In this document: in pieces, positions 54,906 to 63,443 of the stretch
Numbering within the stretch: position 1 is the stretch's first letter
How the letters are laid out: each line of letters starts with the position of its first letter
DNA from: Candidatus Poribacteria bacterium
Lineage (GTDB): Bacteria; Poribacteria; WGA-4E; WGA-3G
DNA: 64,000 nucleotides
NCBI GenBank assembly: GCA_012267415.1
Contig: JAAXGN010000153.1
Coordinates: 62,001 to 126,000, forward strand
Direction: 5' to 3'
Made by a program: the position numbers and the translations under genes
The notes under the pieces: generated by a model
Databases searched by the model: none
The model's input: the letters and a program-made list of their open reading frames with translations, nothing else
Told to the model about the DNA's origin: nothing

Positions 54906-55664
54906 ATGCGAAATATAAAACTTGTACTGGAATATGATGGAACAAATTACAACGGTTGGCAGATTCAACCAGATCTTCCAACAGTTCAAGGTACAATAGA
55001 AAAGGCATTGACTCAGTTAACGAACAGAAACATAAACATAATAGGTGCAGGTAGAACAGACTCCGGTGTGCATGCTGAAGGACAAGTGGCAAATTTTCAT
55101 ACAGATTCTACTATACCGCAAGCAGCATTTCAGCACGGGCTTAACTCCGTTTTACCGCACGATATAGTCGTCTGTGATGTTACAGAAGTAAATACTGACT
55201 TTCATGCCCGATTCAGCGCAACAAGCCGAAGATACCGGTACACAATATTGAATCGGTTATATCCATCTGCTGTTTTACGTAAGACAGCGTATCACTATTC
55301 TTCACCGATAGATTTAGACTTAATTCGGTTAATCTGCAAGTCAATTTTAGGAAAAAATGACTTTACATCCTTTCAGAAAACTGGAAGCGATAGACAGAAC
55401 CCAAACTGTATAATCTTTGACGCATCTTGTGATAAAAATGGTGATCTGATATGCTTTGAGATTGAGGCAGATTCGTTCTTGCGAGGGATGGTCCGGGCAA
55501 TCGTCGGGACACTCCTCAAGTGCACAAAACATAGGTCGGATAGCAATACCAACGCATGTGAACAGTTCCTTGAAATCATGCAAGCCAAAGATAGAGCATT
55601 AGCAGGTACTTCTGTTCCCGCACACGGGTTGTCGCTTATCCAAGTCAAATATAACGATCATTAA
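54906..55664 (+). CDS. truA: tRNA pseudouridine(38-40) synthase
   Basis: Modifies U38-U40 in the tRNA anticodon arm. I chose the ATG at 54906 (RNIKLVLEYDGTNYNGWQ), the usual family start; a longer frame begins at 54858. GAGRTDSGVHA holds catalytic Asp52. Later FHARFSATSRRYRYTI and the FLRGMVRAIVGTLL segment are typical. At 252 residues it is full length. It is followed 12 bases later by an HD-domain gene, without an obvious link. Confidence 0.95.
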   Translation: MRNIKLVLEYDGTNYNGWQIQPDLPTVQGTIEKALTQLTNRNINIIGAGRTDSGVHAEGQVANFHTDSTIPQAAFQHGLNSVLPHDIVVCDVTEVNTDFHARFSATSRRYRYTILNRLYPSAVLRKTAYHYSSPIDLDLIRLICKSILGKNDFTSFQKTGSDRQNPNCIIFDASCDKNGDLICFEIEADSFLRGMVRAIVGTLLKCTKHRSDSNTNACEQFLEIMQAKDRALAGTSVPAHGLSLIQVKYNDH

Positions 55665-55676
55665 AATGAGGTGTTT

Positions 55677-56687
55677 ATGAATTACGGTCAAGTCTTGAAT
55701 GAGTTGGAAACGTTGGTCAATGAAACGTTCGGTCTGTGGGAACACAACCGAGTCGGTTTTCAATGGAGACATTATACGTGGAACCATACCATGCGGGTAC
55801 GTGCAATGAGTATGGAACTCGGTAGACGAGAGGGGGGTGATGTCAAACTCTTGGAGGTGGCTGGCACCCTACACGACATAACGAAACGTTATGATGGTGT
55901 TATCTTGACAGATGACAACGGGAAACGGATACTTGACAACAACGGATTCTGGCTAAATGAAACGTTAAGTCCTGCTGGCAAAAACATTGTCACAGAACTA
56001 TACGACAAACACAATCTTCGGGGTAAGGTACATCACGAGTCTGGGGCAGTCATCACTGAGAACATCTTGGCTATGTATGATTTTGAAGCCGCGTTTGTGG
56101 AAGCCGCAACTTCTGTCGTATTAGCACATTTGAAGCCAACAAATCTCACCGCTGAAGATTTTAAACTTTTATATGGGAATATTGAAAACCAGATTCTCTA
56201 CGATGCAGACACGATGGATCCCAACGTAGGGTATACAGGCTTTTTCAGGAATATTCACATACATGCCTATTTCGCACTACAACGTGGTAACTTCAATTTA
56301 GAGGAATATGTCAGGAATCTACCGCGTTGGATAAATTCCAAACAGGAATTTGTAGACAAACTACTCACCGAATCCTCACGTGAAGTCGCTCAAGCAAGAC
56401 AAGACCGAAATCAGCATCTCTTTGCACAGATGGTAGGTGAATTAGATGATATGGAGATAAATCGAAAATACGGATTATTAGGTATTATTGAGTACTTTGT
56501 AAGTGAAACTGAAGATCCGCATTTCTTAAATCAACTTGAATATCTCCAAACGAAATGGTTACCAGAACGTCAGAAGTGGGTAGATGAAGAAACAACTACA
56601 TCTGCACGTGAACGTGCCCAGGCTGCAATAGATCGCGTTAGCAACTTCCTGAATCTACTTGAGAAAGAAGGACGTGGCGAGATATAA
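55677..56687 (+). CDS. HD-domain phosphohydrolase-like protein
   Basis: 336 residues from the ATG at 55677 (GAGGTG upstream). HD-fold metal residues are visible as His in WNHTMRV, His-Asp in GTLHDITK, His residues near VHHESGAVITE and ILAMYDF, and Asp in LYDADTMD. The second half is helical with a TTSARERAQAAIDRV end and no known domain. HD enzymes remove phosphate from nucleotides or other metabolites; the substrate is unknown. It is 10 bases ahead of a PhyH-type gene, so the pair is probably co-translated. Confidence 0.85.
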   Translation: MNYGQVLNELETLVNETFGLWEHNRVGFQWRHYTWNHTMRVRAMSMELGRREGGDVKLLEVAGTLHDITKRYDGVILTDDNGKRILDNNGFWLNETLSPAGKNIVTELYDKHNLRGKVHHESGAVITENILAMYDFEAAFVEAATSVVLAHLKPTNLTAEDFKLLYGNIENQILYDADTMDPNVGYTGFFRNIHIHAYFALQRGNFNLEEYVRNLPRWINSKQEFVDKLLTESSREVAQARQDRNQHLFAQMVGELDDMEINRKYGLLGIIEYFVSETEDPHFLNQLEYLQTKWLPERQKWVDEETTTSARERAQAAIDRVSNFLNLLEKEGRGEI

Positions 56688-56697
56688 GGAGTATATC

Positions 56698-57573
56698 ATG
56701 AACCAGCAAGAAACAGCTTTACCTGAAGACATTGCGAATAGTCTAACCCCAATATTGTATCCTGATGATCTCTATCGATTTGATACGGTCGCGAATAGCA
56801 TTACAGGCGGCTTCTCATCTGTCCGGCAAACAGATATTGAGTATTTTCATCAAAACGGATATTTGGTCATTGAGGATGCATTTACAGATAAGGAAATAGA
56901 GGAAGCACTGGCAGGTATGGTGTATCTGATGGATGGAAAGAATCCTGATTTTCGCGCCATACAGTTTGAAGCGAAACTCGCTAAACGCAAGGATGAGATG
57001 AAACCGAAAGAACGCCGTGATGCCATTCGCAAGATATTTAACTTCGTAAATCATGAATCACGATTGAAAGCACTTTCTGAGCATGAAGGACTCATACAGG
57101 TTCTTGAACAAATTATGGGAGATACACCGATGCTGTTTCAAGATATGGCGTTGGTAAAACCCCCACTGCACGGCACAGAAAAACCCTGGCATCAGGATTG
57201 TGCATACTTCAATTTGGCACAGGGCACTACTGTTGTTGGCGTGTGGATCGCATTAGATGAAGCAACTGCTGAGAACGGTTGTATGCACATCATCCCAGGG
57301 TCACATAATGAAGGACCGATGATACACTTCAACCGTAGAGATTGGCAGATATGCGACACTGATGTTCCAATCGCTCGCGACACAATGGTGCCACTTCAAC
57401 CCGGTGGATGTCTATTCTGGCACGGATTGACTCATCACGGGAGTCCGGTCAATCATTCATCCAAACGCCGCCGAGCATTACAGTTTCATTATAAACCTGC
57501 AAGTTCAGGTGATATTTCTACACAGGACCGGATGGATATATTTGGTAGTGAAGGCAAAGATGTAGACTGTTAA
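56698..57573 (+). CDS. Phytanoyl-CoA dioxygenase (PhyH) family protein
   Basis: 291 residues from the ATG at 56698 (AAGGAG upstream). A non-heme iron and 2-oxoglutarate oxygenase: His165 and Asp167 in WHQD, His247 in THHGSP, and Arg258/259 in the 2-oxoglutarate position before ALQFHY are all present, as is HIIPGSHN. The family acts on many small molecules, so the phytanoyl name gives only the fold. Its coupling to the HD-domain gene is unusual and suggests that they act on one pathway, perhaps organophosphonate or nucleotide-like metabolites, but that is a guess. Confidence 0.9.
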   Translation: MNQQETALPEDIANSLTPILYPDDLYRFDTVANSITGGFSSVRQTDIEYFHQNGYLVIEDAFTDKEIEEALAGMVYLMDGKNPDFRAIQFEAKLAKRKDEMKPKERRDAIRKIFNFVNHESRLKALSEHEGLIQVLEQIMGDTPMLFQDMALVKPPLHGTEKPWHQDCAYFNLAQGTTVVGVWIALDEATAENGCMHIIPGSHNEGPMIHFNRRDWQICDTDVPIARDTMVPLQPGGCLFWHGLTHHGSPVNHSSKRRRALQFHYKPASSGDISTQDRMDIFGSEGKDVDC

Positions 57574-57607
57574 TCTTCATATTCCGACCAAAATCTCAAA
57601 AAACGAT

Positions 57608-57687
57608 CGTAGGGGCGGGGTTTCCCCGCCCGTATATTACAAGTTTCCCACCCGTATATTACAGGTTTTCCGCCCGCATATTCTGAC
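57608..57687 (+). repeat. GTAG hairpin followed by three 22-base tandem copies
   Basis: CGTAG then GGGCGGGG, TTT, CCCCGCCC and CGT form the hairpin (about 57609-57632). From 57621 three degenerate 22-23 base copies follow (57621-57643, 57644-57665, 57666-57687), each with CCC-GCCCGTATATTAC-type sequence. Confidence 0.75.
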
Positions 57688-57717
57688 AGGAAACGATACA
57701 CCATAAAACCTACTATC

Positions 57718-58770
57718 CTATTTCTGCTCAGGGAACGGTGCGCGAATGTCATAACGTCCCTCAACAAAGACAGGTAATTTCCCACCTTCAACCAAGAGAT
57801 CAAGCGGATTAGGTCGTGTCGTTAAGGGGAAGGTAACAACGTCTTGAAGCCGCACAGATTCATAAAATGCCATCAGGATTTCAATGGTGCAAAGACCATG
57901 CCTACCAGCATTCCGATGTTCATCAACATCACCTTCAATCCATGCTAACATCTCAGAAAACTGATTCGGTTCACTTTGCCGCGGTTTGATTGTCTGCCAT
58001 CCTGCTGCTTTACTGTTCAACACCTCAATTGTTCCATCAGCACCCCGTCTGAGTTGACCATCATCGCCGTATACAGCATCACCTCTGAGACCAGGACCGG
58101 GTAAATCGCTTTCATAAATGCCTCGGATACCGCCTTCAAAGCAGATTTCTGCCATACATTTATCTTCCGTTCTCACCCTTCTTTCCCAACGATCCGTCTT
58201 GCGAGAAACTTGACCAATGAGCCATTGCGGTTCAGGATCGCCAAGGATAAAACGCATTTCGTCGATTTCATGTGTCCCACGATTCAATAGACCGTGTCCA
58301 TCCCGTCTTAACATAGTTTGGGGTTGTCCAATTGCCCCCTCTTGAATCAGTCTACGTGCTTCACAGTTCTGTGGACTAAATCTGCGTTGATGTCCAACGA
58401 CTAACTTCGTCCCACTTTTTTCGCAAGCATCCATCATGTCTTGTGCATCGCCAACAGAAGCTGCCATCGGTTTCTCGGTAATAACACCAATCACACCATT
58501 TTCAGCGGCTGCGATAGTAGGTTCAGCACGGACACTCTGCCAAGTAGTGATGCTTACGATATCAAGTTCCTCTTTCTCACACATTTCAGCAAAATCTGTG
58601 TAATGAGAAGGTAGCGATAATTCATCAGCAAACTTCGCAGCGGATTCAGCACTGATGTCTGACGCGGAGACGACCTTGGCACGTCCACTACCATTCCAAC
58701 TACGAGCATGTGCACGACCCATACCCCCACAACCTATTACGCCAACACGATATGTTTTTTCTGCCATCAT
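57718..58770 (-). CDS. Gfo/Idh/MocA family oxidoreductase
   Basis: 350 residues, beginning with the NAD(P) loop RVGVIGCGGMGRAHARSW. Catalytic EKP is intact (Glu99-Lys100-Pro101 in ITEKPMAAS). HQRRFSPQN and NRGTHEIDEMRFI, the place of the substrate-binding His-x-x-Asp segment, are also present. It is convergent with the PhyH-type gene. The substrate is probably a sugar, cyclitol or sugar acid. Confidence 0.9.
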   Translation of the reverse strand: MMAEKTYRVGVIGCGGMGRAHARSWNGSGRAKVVSASDISAESAAKFADELSLPSHYTDFAEMCEKEELDIVSITTWQSVRAEPTIAAAENGVIGVITEKPMAASVGDAQDMMDACEKSGTKLVVGHQRRFSPQNCEARRLIQEGAIGQPQTMLRRDGHGLLNRGTHEIDEMRFILGDPEPQWLIGQVSRKTDRWERRVRTEDKCMAEICFEGGIRGIYESDLPGPGLRGDAVYGDDGQLRRGADGTIEVLNSKAAGWQTIKPRQSEPNQFSEMLAWIEGDVDEHRNAGRHGLCTIEILMAFYESVRLQDVVTFPLTTRPNPLDLLVEGGKLPVFVEGRYDIRAPFPEQK

Positions 58771-58865
58771 ATTACCTCATTTTTCAAAAGTTCAAGTTTG
58801 AAACAGAGTTTATCAGAAATATACTGCGAATGCAAGGAATATATACATCGACATTTTCATAACAC

Positions 58866-58894
58866 TTGACTTAGACAGGAATCTATTATATACT
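58866..58894 (+). promoter_or_regulatory. Candidate promoter of the Uma2 gene
   Basis: TTGACT at 58866-58871, a 17-base spacer, then TATACT at 58889-58894. Both boxes are close to the sigma-70 consensus, and the -10 is 36 bases before the start. Confidence 0.6.
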
Positions 58895-58930
58895 ATAATA
58901 CAAAGAATCGCTGAAATAGGAGATGATACG

Positions 58931-59623
58931 ATGCCGAAAAGAATAAAATCTGCTCCGACGATATTCTATCCGGAATCGGATGGCAAACCTATGGCAGAAA
59001 CTGAAACACATCGCGATCTGATGATTGATTTCATTCAAATGCTGAAACACCATTTTCGTAATGTGGACGATGTTTGTGTATCAGGAAACATGTTCATGTA
59101 TTACGAAGAAGGTAACATAAGAAAATCTGTTGCCCCGGATGTATTCGTAGCATTTGGTGTAGGAAAGAAAGAAAGAAGAACTTATCGCATCTGGGAAGAA
59201 GGTCGCGCACCGGATTTTGTGTTGGAAGTTGCAAGTCCCAAAACATTTAGGGACGATCTGACGAAGAAGAAAGACCTTTATGCGAATGAGTTACGTGTAA
59301 AAGAATATTTCATCTATGACCCACTCGGTGAGATTGTTCCAAGTTTTGTAGGATACAGATTAAACAACGATGTCTATGAAGAAATCCCTTTTTCTAATGA
59401 CAGACTTGCCTCAGAAGTCTTAGGATTAGAATTAGGTGAAAATGATGGTATCTTACGTTTATTCGACCCTACTAAATCTGAATGGTTACCAACTGCCACA
59501 GAACGAGCCGAAAACGCCGAAGCACATGTTGAAAGTGCTAAAGCACGGGCTGAAAACGCTGAAGCAAGAATTGAACAACTTTTAGCGGAGATTGATAAAC
59601 TGAAATCACAGAACAAGAGTTAA
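58931..59623 (+). CDS. Uma2 family (DUF820) restriction-endonuclease-fold protein
   Basis: 230 residues. The core matches Uma2: NMFMYYEEGNIRKSVAPDVFV with Asp70, then PDFVLEVASPKT with Glu99 and Lys104, a PD-(D/E)xK-type site, followed by KKDLYANELRVKEYFIYDP. A coiled-coil tail (TERAENAEAHVESAKARAEN...) ends the protein. Uma2 proteins are common in large copy number in some lineages; their target is not known. A second, decayed copy lies at 35189-35287. Confidence 0.88.
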   Translation: MPKRIKSAPTIFYPESDGKPMAETETHRDLMIDFIQMLKHHFRNVDDVCVSGNMFMYYEEGNIRKSVAPDVFVAFGVGKKERRTYRIWEEGRAPDFVLEVASPKTFRDDLTKKKDLYANELRVKEYFIYDPLGEIVPSFVGYRLNNDVYEEIPFSNDRLASEVLGLELGENDGILRLFDPTKSEWLPTATERAENAEAHVESAKARAENAEARIEQLLAEIDKLKSQNKS

Positions 59624-59794
59624 TCTCAGTGTATGAGTTGTTACATGTGTCTATTTTAATACAATGAAGAAATTGCTTAATTCACCTTATACTTGTATTT
59701 GTAACATGTTCGCTTTTGGCATCGTTTATGCATGACAATACCATATAGATTTAAATACACCGAATATTCTAATCTCACAATAAGGGTGAACACA

Positions 59795-61066
59795 ATGCAA
59801 AAATTTGTAATAAACGGCGGAAACAGACTTGAAGGTAAGGTTAAAGTCAGTGGGTCAAAAAATGCTGTATTACCCATCTCAGTTGCCGCAGCAATTCTCG
59901 GGGACAATGTTAGTGTGCTTCACAATGTCCCGAACCTAACAGATGTAAATACACTGAGTGCCGTTCTTGAAGGACTCGGTGCATCCATAACACGAAAAAA
60001 TGGATCACTCTATATTGAACCAATAAACCGAATGGAATATGAAGCACCTTACGACCTTGTGCGAAAAATGCGCGCATCAATTTATGTATTAGGTCCCCTC
60101 GTAGCAAAACTTGGTCGAGCAAAAGTCTCCTTTCCCGGTGGATGTGCAATCGGTCCCAGACCTGTCGATTTACATATAAAAGGGTTAGAACATTTAGGGG
60201 CAAAGGTTGAAGTAAAAAAAGGATATATCTACGCACAAGCAGAACAACTAAAAGGCTCAAAAATTGACTTACTCGGACAACACGGACCCAGTGTCGGTGC
60301 TACAGCTAACGTCATGATGGCAGCAACATTAGCAGAAGGCACCACTATCATAAAAGGCGCAGCACGAGAACCACACGTCTATGACTTGGCACAATTCCTC
60401 AATGCAATGGGGGCTGATATTAAGGGTATCGGCACTTCAACATTGACGATAAATGGAGTCAAACAACTATACGGCACTGAACACACCGTCATATCAGATG
60501 ATATTGAAGCTGGAACATTCATGGTTGCAGCTGCAATGACAAACGGAGATGTGTCAGTTGAAGGAATCAAACCTAAACAGGTCACAGCGATATCTAAGAA
60601 ACTAATTGACGCAGGTATACAATTAGATTGGTATGATACAGGCGTACGCGTGACGAATCTTGGAGAACTCAAAGCAATAGATGTAACAACCGCACCCTTC
60701 CCAGGTTTCCCTACAGATATGCAAGCACAAATCATGGGATTGCTAAGTATCGCATCAGGTAAGAGCACTATCACAGAAAATGTGCATACAGACCGTTTCA
60801 TTCACGCAGCTGAACTAAACCGTATGGGGGCAAATATCACGCTTAAGGGTAGTAAATCTATCATCAGAGGTGTACCTTATCTGAGTGGCGCACCCGTAAT
60901 GGCTTCCGACCTAAGAGCAGGAGCAGTACTTGTCGTCGCAGGATTAGCAGCAACTGGGGAAACCACTGTCTCACGTATATATCACATTGACAGAGGTTAT
61001 GAGGAAATTGAAAAGAAACTCAATAATATCGGGGCAGATATAGAAAGAGTTAATACTGACGTCTGA
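59795..61066 (+). CDS. murA: UDP-N-acetylglucosamine 1-carboxyvinyltransferase
   Basis: First committed step of peptidoglycan synthesis. I chose the ATG at 59795 with AAGGGTGA upstream, giving 423 residues, normal length. SGSKNAV holds Lys22, and GGCAIGPRPVD holds Cys117, the residue attacked by fosfomycin; some bacteria have Asp there, this one does not. Later motifs (PFPGFPTDMQAQ, DLRAGA) are intact. It shows that this organism makes peptidoglycan, consistent with a didermic cell. hisD follows. Confidence 0.96.
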   Translation: MQKFVINGGNRLEGKVKVSGSKNAVLPISVAAAILGDNVSVLHNVPNLTDVNTLSAVLEGLGASITRKNGSLYIEPINRMEYEAPYDLVRKMRASIYVLGPLVAKLGRAKVSFPGGCAIGPRPVDLHIKGLEHLGAKVEVKKGYIYAQAEQLKGSKIDLLGQHGPSVGATANVMMAATLAEGTTIIKGAAREPHVYDLAQFLNAMGADIKGIGTSTLTINGVKQLYGTEHTVISDDIEAGTFMVAAAMTNGDVSVEGIKPKQVTAISKKLIDAGIQLDWYDTGVRVTNLGELKAIDVTTAPFPGFPTDMQAQIMGLLSIASGKSTITENVHTDRFIHAAELNRMGANITLKGSKSIIRGVPYLSGAPVMASDLRAGAVLVVAGLAATGETTVSRIYHIDRGYEEIEKKLNNIGADIERVNTDV

Positions 61067-61117
61067 TTGTTTCCCTAACATCCAAAATACACATTCTTCA
61101 CGTATCTAATCACTACT

Positions 61118-62416
61118 ATGCTACAAATTATAGAAACACAAACACCGGACTGTACATCATTTCTCAGCAAACTAAACGAACGCGGTAAACTCAAGGATGA
61201 AAACATCCTTAGAACAGTACGCAGGACAATTAGCGATGTTCAGGATGAAGGTGATAAAGCTATTGCACGTTATACGCGCAAATACGACGCACCGCGCATA
61301 TCCGCAAAAGGTCTACGAGTTCAGCAGAAGGAATTTAAGCAAGCTTACGGAGATGTATCCAACGATTTTGTTGAGGCATTAATACAAGCTAAAGCAAACA
61401 TTGAATCGTTTCATCAAAAACAGGTACAATCCTCATGGTTCTCAACCGAGGAAGATGGCGTATTGTTAGGACATCTGATTCGTCCATTGAAACGAGTAGG
61501 TGTGTGTGTCCCATCCGTAAGTCAACTATTAGTATCTTCATTGGTTATGAGTGTGGTACCAGCGAAGGTAGCAGGTGTAGAAGAGATAGTCGTCTGTATG
61601 GGACCAATGCGAAATCGACAGATTAACCCTCACATGCTTGTTGCTGCAGCTGAATGCGGCGTTGACGAAATATACAAATGTGGCGGTGCGCAAGCTGTTG
61701 CAGGGATGGCTTATGGAACCGATTCCATCAAGCCAGTTGACAAAATCGTCGGTCCAGGAAATCTCTATGTTCAACTGGCAAAAAAAGAGGTGTATGGACA
61801 AGTAGACATTGACAAGTTGGCAGGACCCAGTGAAATCCTTGTGATCGCTGACGGGGCAGCTGACCCAGATTTTGTCGCAGCTGACCTTATCTCACAAGCA
61901 GAACACGGACCAGAATGTTCAGCGATACTGCTAACACCTTCCCTCGGTTTTGCTGAACAGGTAAAGGCAGCTGTAGAACTGCAAGCACAAACACTACCAC
62001 GACAATATGAACTTGTAAAGGCATTTGAAAACTATGGTGCGGCAATTGTCGTTGAAGATATTACTGAAGCAGTCACGTATGCAAATCAAATTGCACCTGA
62101 ACACGTTGAACTGCACATTGAGAATCCATTCGAATGGCTGAGTGAAATTCGGAATGCTGGTGCTATATTCATTGGTCCTTATTCTCCTGAAGCGGTTGGT
62201 GATTACATCGCTGGACCAAACCACATATTACCAACAGGAACATCAGCAAGATACGCATCGCCATTGAGCGTTCACGACTTTCTCAAAAAGACAAGTCTTA
62301 TATCATATACTAAAACTGCATTGGAGAAGGTTACACCTGCAGTCTCAACACTCGCTGAGGTAGAAGGTTTAGAAGGACATGCAGAAGCGATGAAAATCCG
62401 TTTTGAAGACGATTAA
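61118..62416 (+). CDS. hisD: Histidinol dehydrogenase, with divergent nucleotide-loop segment
   Basis: Oxidises histidinol to histidine at the end of the pathway. 432 residues, normal length. Zinc and catalytic sites are intact: SQAEHGPEC, APEHVELH, GDYIAGPNHILPT and the final EGLEGHAEAM. The segment that is normally VPGG-x-A-x-YPSS-x-LM is VPSVSQLLVSSLVM here, losing the PGG loop. That is a change in the family's conserved block, perhaps affecting NAD binding, or it may mark a lineage-specific subfamily. It follows murA after 51 bases. Confidence 0.92.
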   Translation: MLQIIETQTPDCTSFLSKLNERGKLKDENILRTVRRTISDVQDEGDKAIARYTRKYDAPRISAKGLRVQQKEFKQAYGDVSNDFVEALIQAKANIESFHQKQVQSSWFSTEEDGVLLGHLIRPLKRVGVCVPSVSQLLVSSLVMSVVPAKVAGVEEIVVCMGPMRNRQINPHMLVAAAECGVDEIYKCGGAQAVAGMAYGTDSIKPVDKIVGPGNLYVQLAKKEVYGQVDIDKLAGPSEILVIADGAADPDFVAADLISQAEHGPECSAILLTPSLGFAEQVKAAVELQAQTLPRQYELVKAFENYGAAIVVEDITEAVTYANQIAPEHVELHIENPFEWLSEIRNAGAIFIGPYSPEAVGDYIAGPNHILPTGTSARYASPLSVHDFLKKTSLISYTKTALEKVTPAVSTLAEVEGLEGHAEAMKIRFEDD

Positions 62417-62527
62417 TCTCTGAACCTTATCACTGCAATTTTAACATGACCTAAATTGCTACCTATAAGTTTTTAGGCGGACAGGTGCCGTTTTTATGCA
62501 AGAAAAGTTCATAATTCCCGAAATATC

Positions 62528-62583
62528 GTAGCGTAAACTTTCAGTTTGCGCCGTTTTGACACAAACTAAAAGTTTGTGCTACT
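62528..62583. repeat. Inverted pair of GTAG-hairpin elements (BIME-like)
   Basis: First element: GTAGCGTAAACT, loop TTC, AGTTTGCG, CCGTT. Second, inverted, ends at 62583: its reverse complement is GTAGCACAAACT, loop TTT, AGTTTGTG. The arrangement is the same as at 42545. It lies between hisD and the DUF1028 gene. Confidence 0.8.
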
Positions 62584-62637
62584 ATGTAGCAACTTGGGTT
62601 AACATAATAAATCCTTATTACATCAAGCTGAACCCTT

Positions 62638-63285
62638 ATGAACAAACCGATCTCAACATTCTCCATAGTAGGATATGATCCAGACAACGGAGACCTCGGC
62701 ATTGCAGTTCAATCTAAGTTCTTTGCTGTCGGGGCAGTTGTTCCTTGGGCAGAAGCAGGCGTTGGGGCAATCGCAACACAATCCTGGGCAAACACCACCT
62801 ACGGTCCAAGAGGATTAGAGCTACTGAAAATAGGTTTATCTGCAAAACAGACTTTAGACCATCTCATCAAAGACGACACCGGTAAAAACACACGTCAAGT
62901 CGGTATAGTTGATGCAAATGGTAATGTTTTAAATTATACGGGTGAAGAGTGTCACGATTGGGCAGGTGCTATATCTGGAGAGCATTTTACCGCACAAGGA
63001 AATATCCTTACAGGTGAAGAAGTTGTTAAGGCTATGGGAGCCGCATTTGAGAACTCAAAGGGTGAACTTGCTGATAGATTATTAGATGCATTAATTGCCG
63101 GTCAAGAAAAAGGTGGTGATAAGCGTGGACAGCAATCCGCTGCACTGTACGTTGTCCGAAAAAATGGTGGATATAGTGGTTTCAATGACAGATATGTAGA
63201 CCTACGGGTTGACGATCATGAGAAGCCAATCCAAGAACTACATAGACTCTTAAACATTCACAAAAAGTTCTTCCCCAGACAGTAA
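62638..63285 (+). CDS. DUF1028 family protein (Ntn-hydrolase-like)
   Basis: 215 residues. The opening TFSIVGYDPDNGDLGIAVQSKFFAVGAVVPWAEAGVGAIATQSWAN is the DUF1028 signature, then DDTGKNTRQVGIVDANGNVLNYTG and the C-terminal RGQQSAALYVVR. The family has an Ntn-hydrolase-like fold, but its reaction is not established. The start at ATG 62638 gives the usual family length. No operon partner upstream. Confidence 0.9.
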   Translation: MNKPISTFSIVGYDPDNGDLGIAVQSKFFAVGAVVPWAEAGVGAIATQSWANTTYGPRGLELLKIGLSAKQTLDHLIKDDTGKNTRQVGIVDANGNVLNYTGEECHDWAGAISGEHFTAQGNILTGEEVVKAMGAAFENSKGELADRLLDALIAGQEKGGDKRGQQSAALYVVRKNGGYSGFNDRYVDLRVDDHEKPIQELHRLLNIHKKFFPRQ

Positions 63286-63324
63286 TTCCCTCCTTATCTC
63301 TACACACCCCGATTTTGTTGAATA

Positions 63325-63353
63325 TTGACATCCGTTTAGATAAATGCTATACT
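63325..63353 (+). promoter_or_regulatory. Strong candidate promoter upstream of the last gene
   Basis: TTGACA (63325-63330, perfect -35), a 17-base spacer, then TATACT (63348-63353). It is the best promoter match in the window and lies about 90 bases before the ATG at 63444. Confidence 0.7.
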
Positions 63354-63443
63354 AAGGAAATTAACGAATTCAGATAGTTAAATTCATCCAACGAAGAAAT
63401 TCTCATCGCTTCATATCCTAACTATTTAAATTGAGGTACATGC

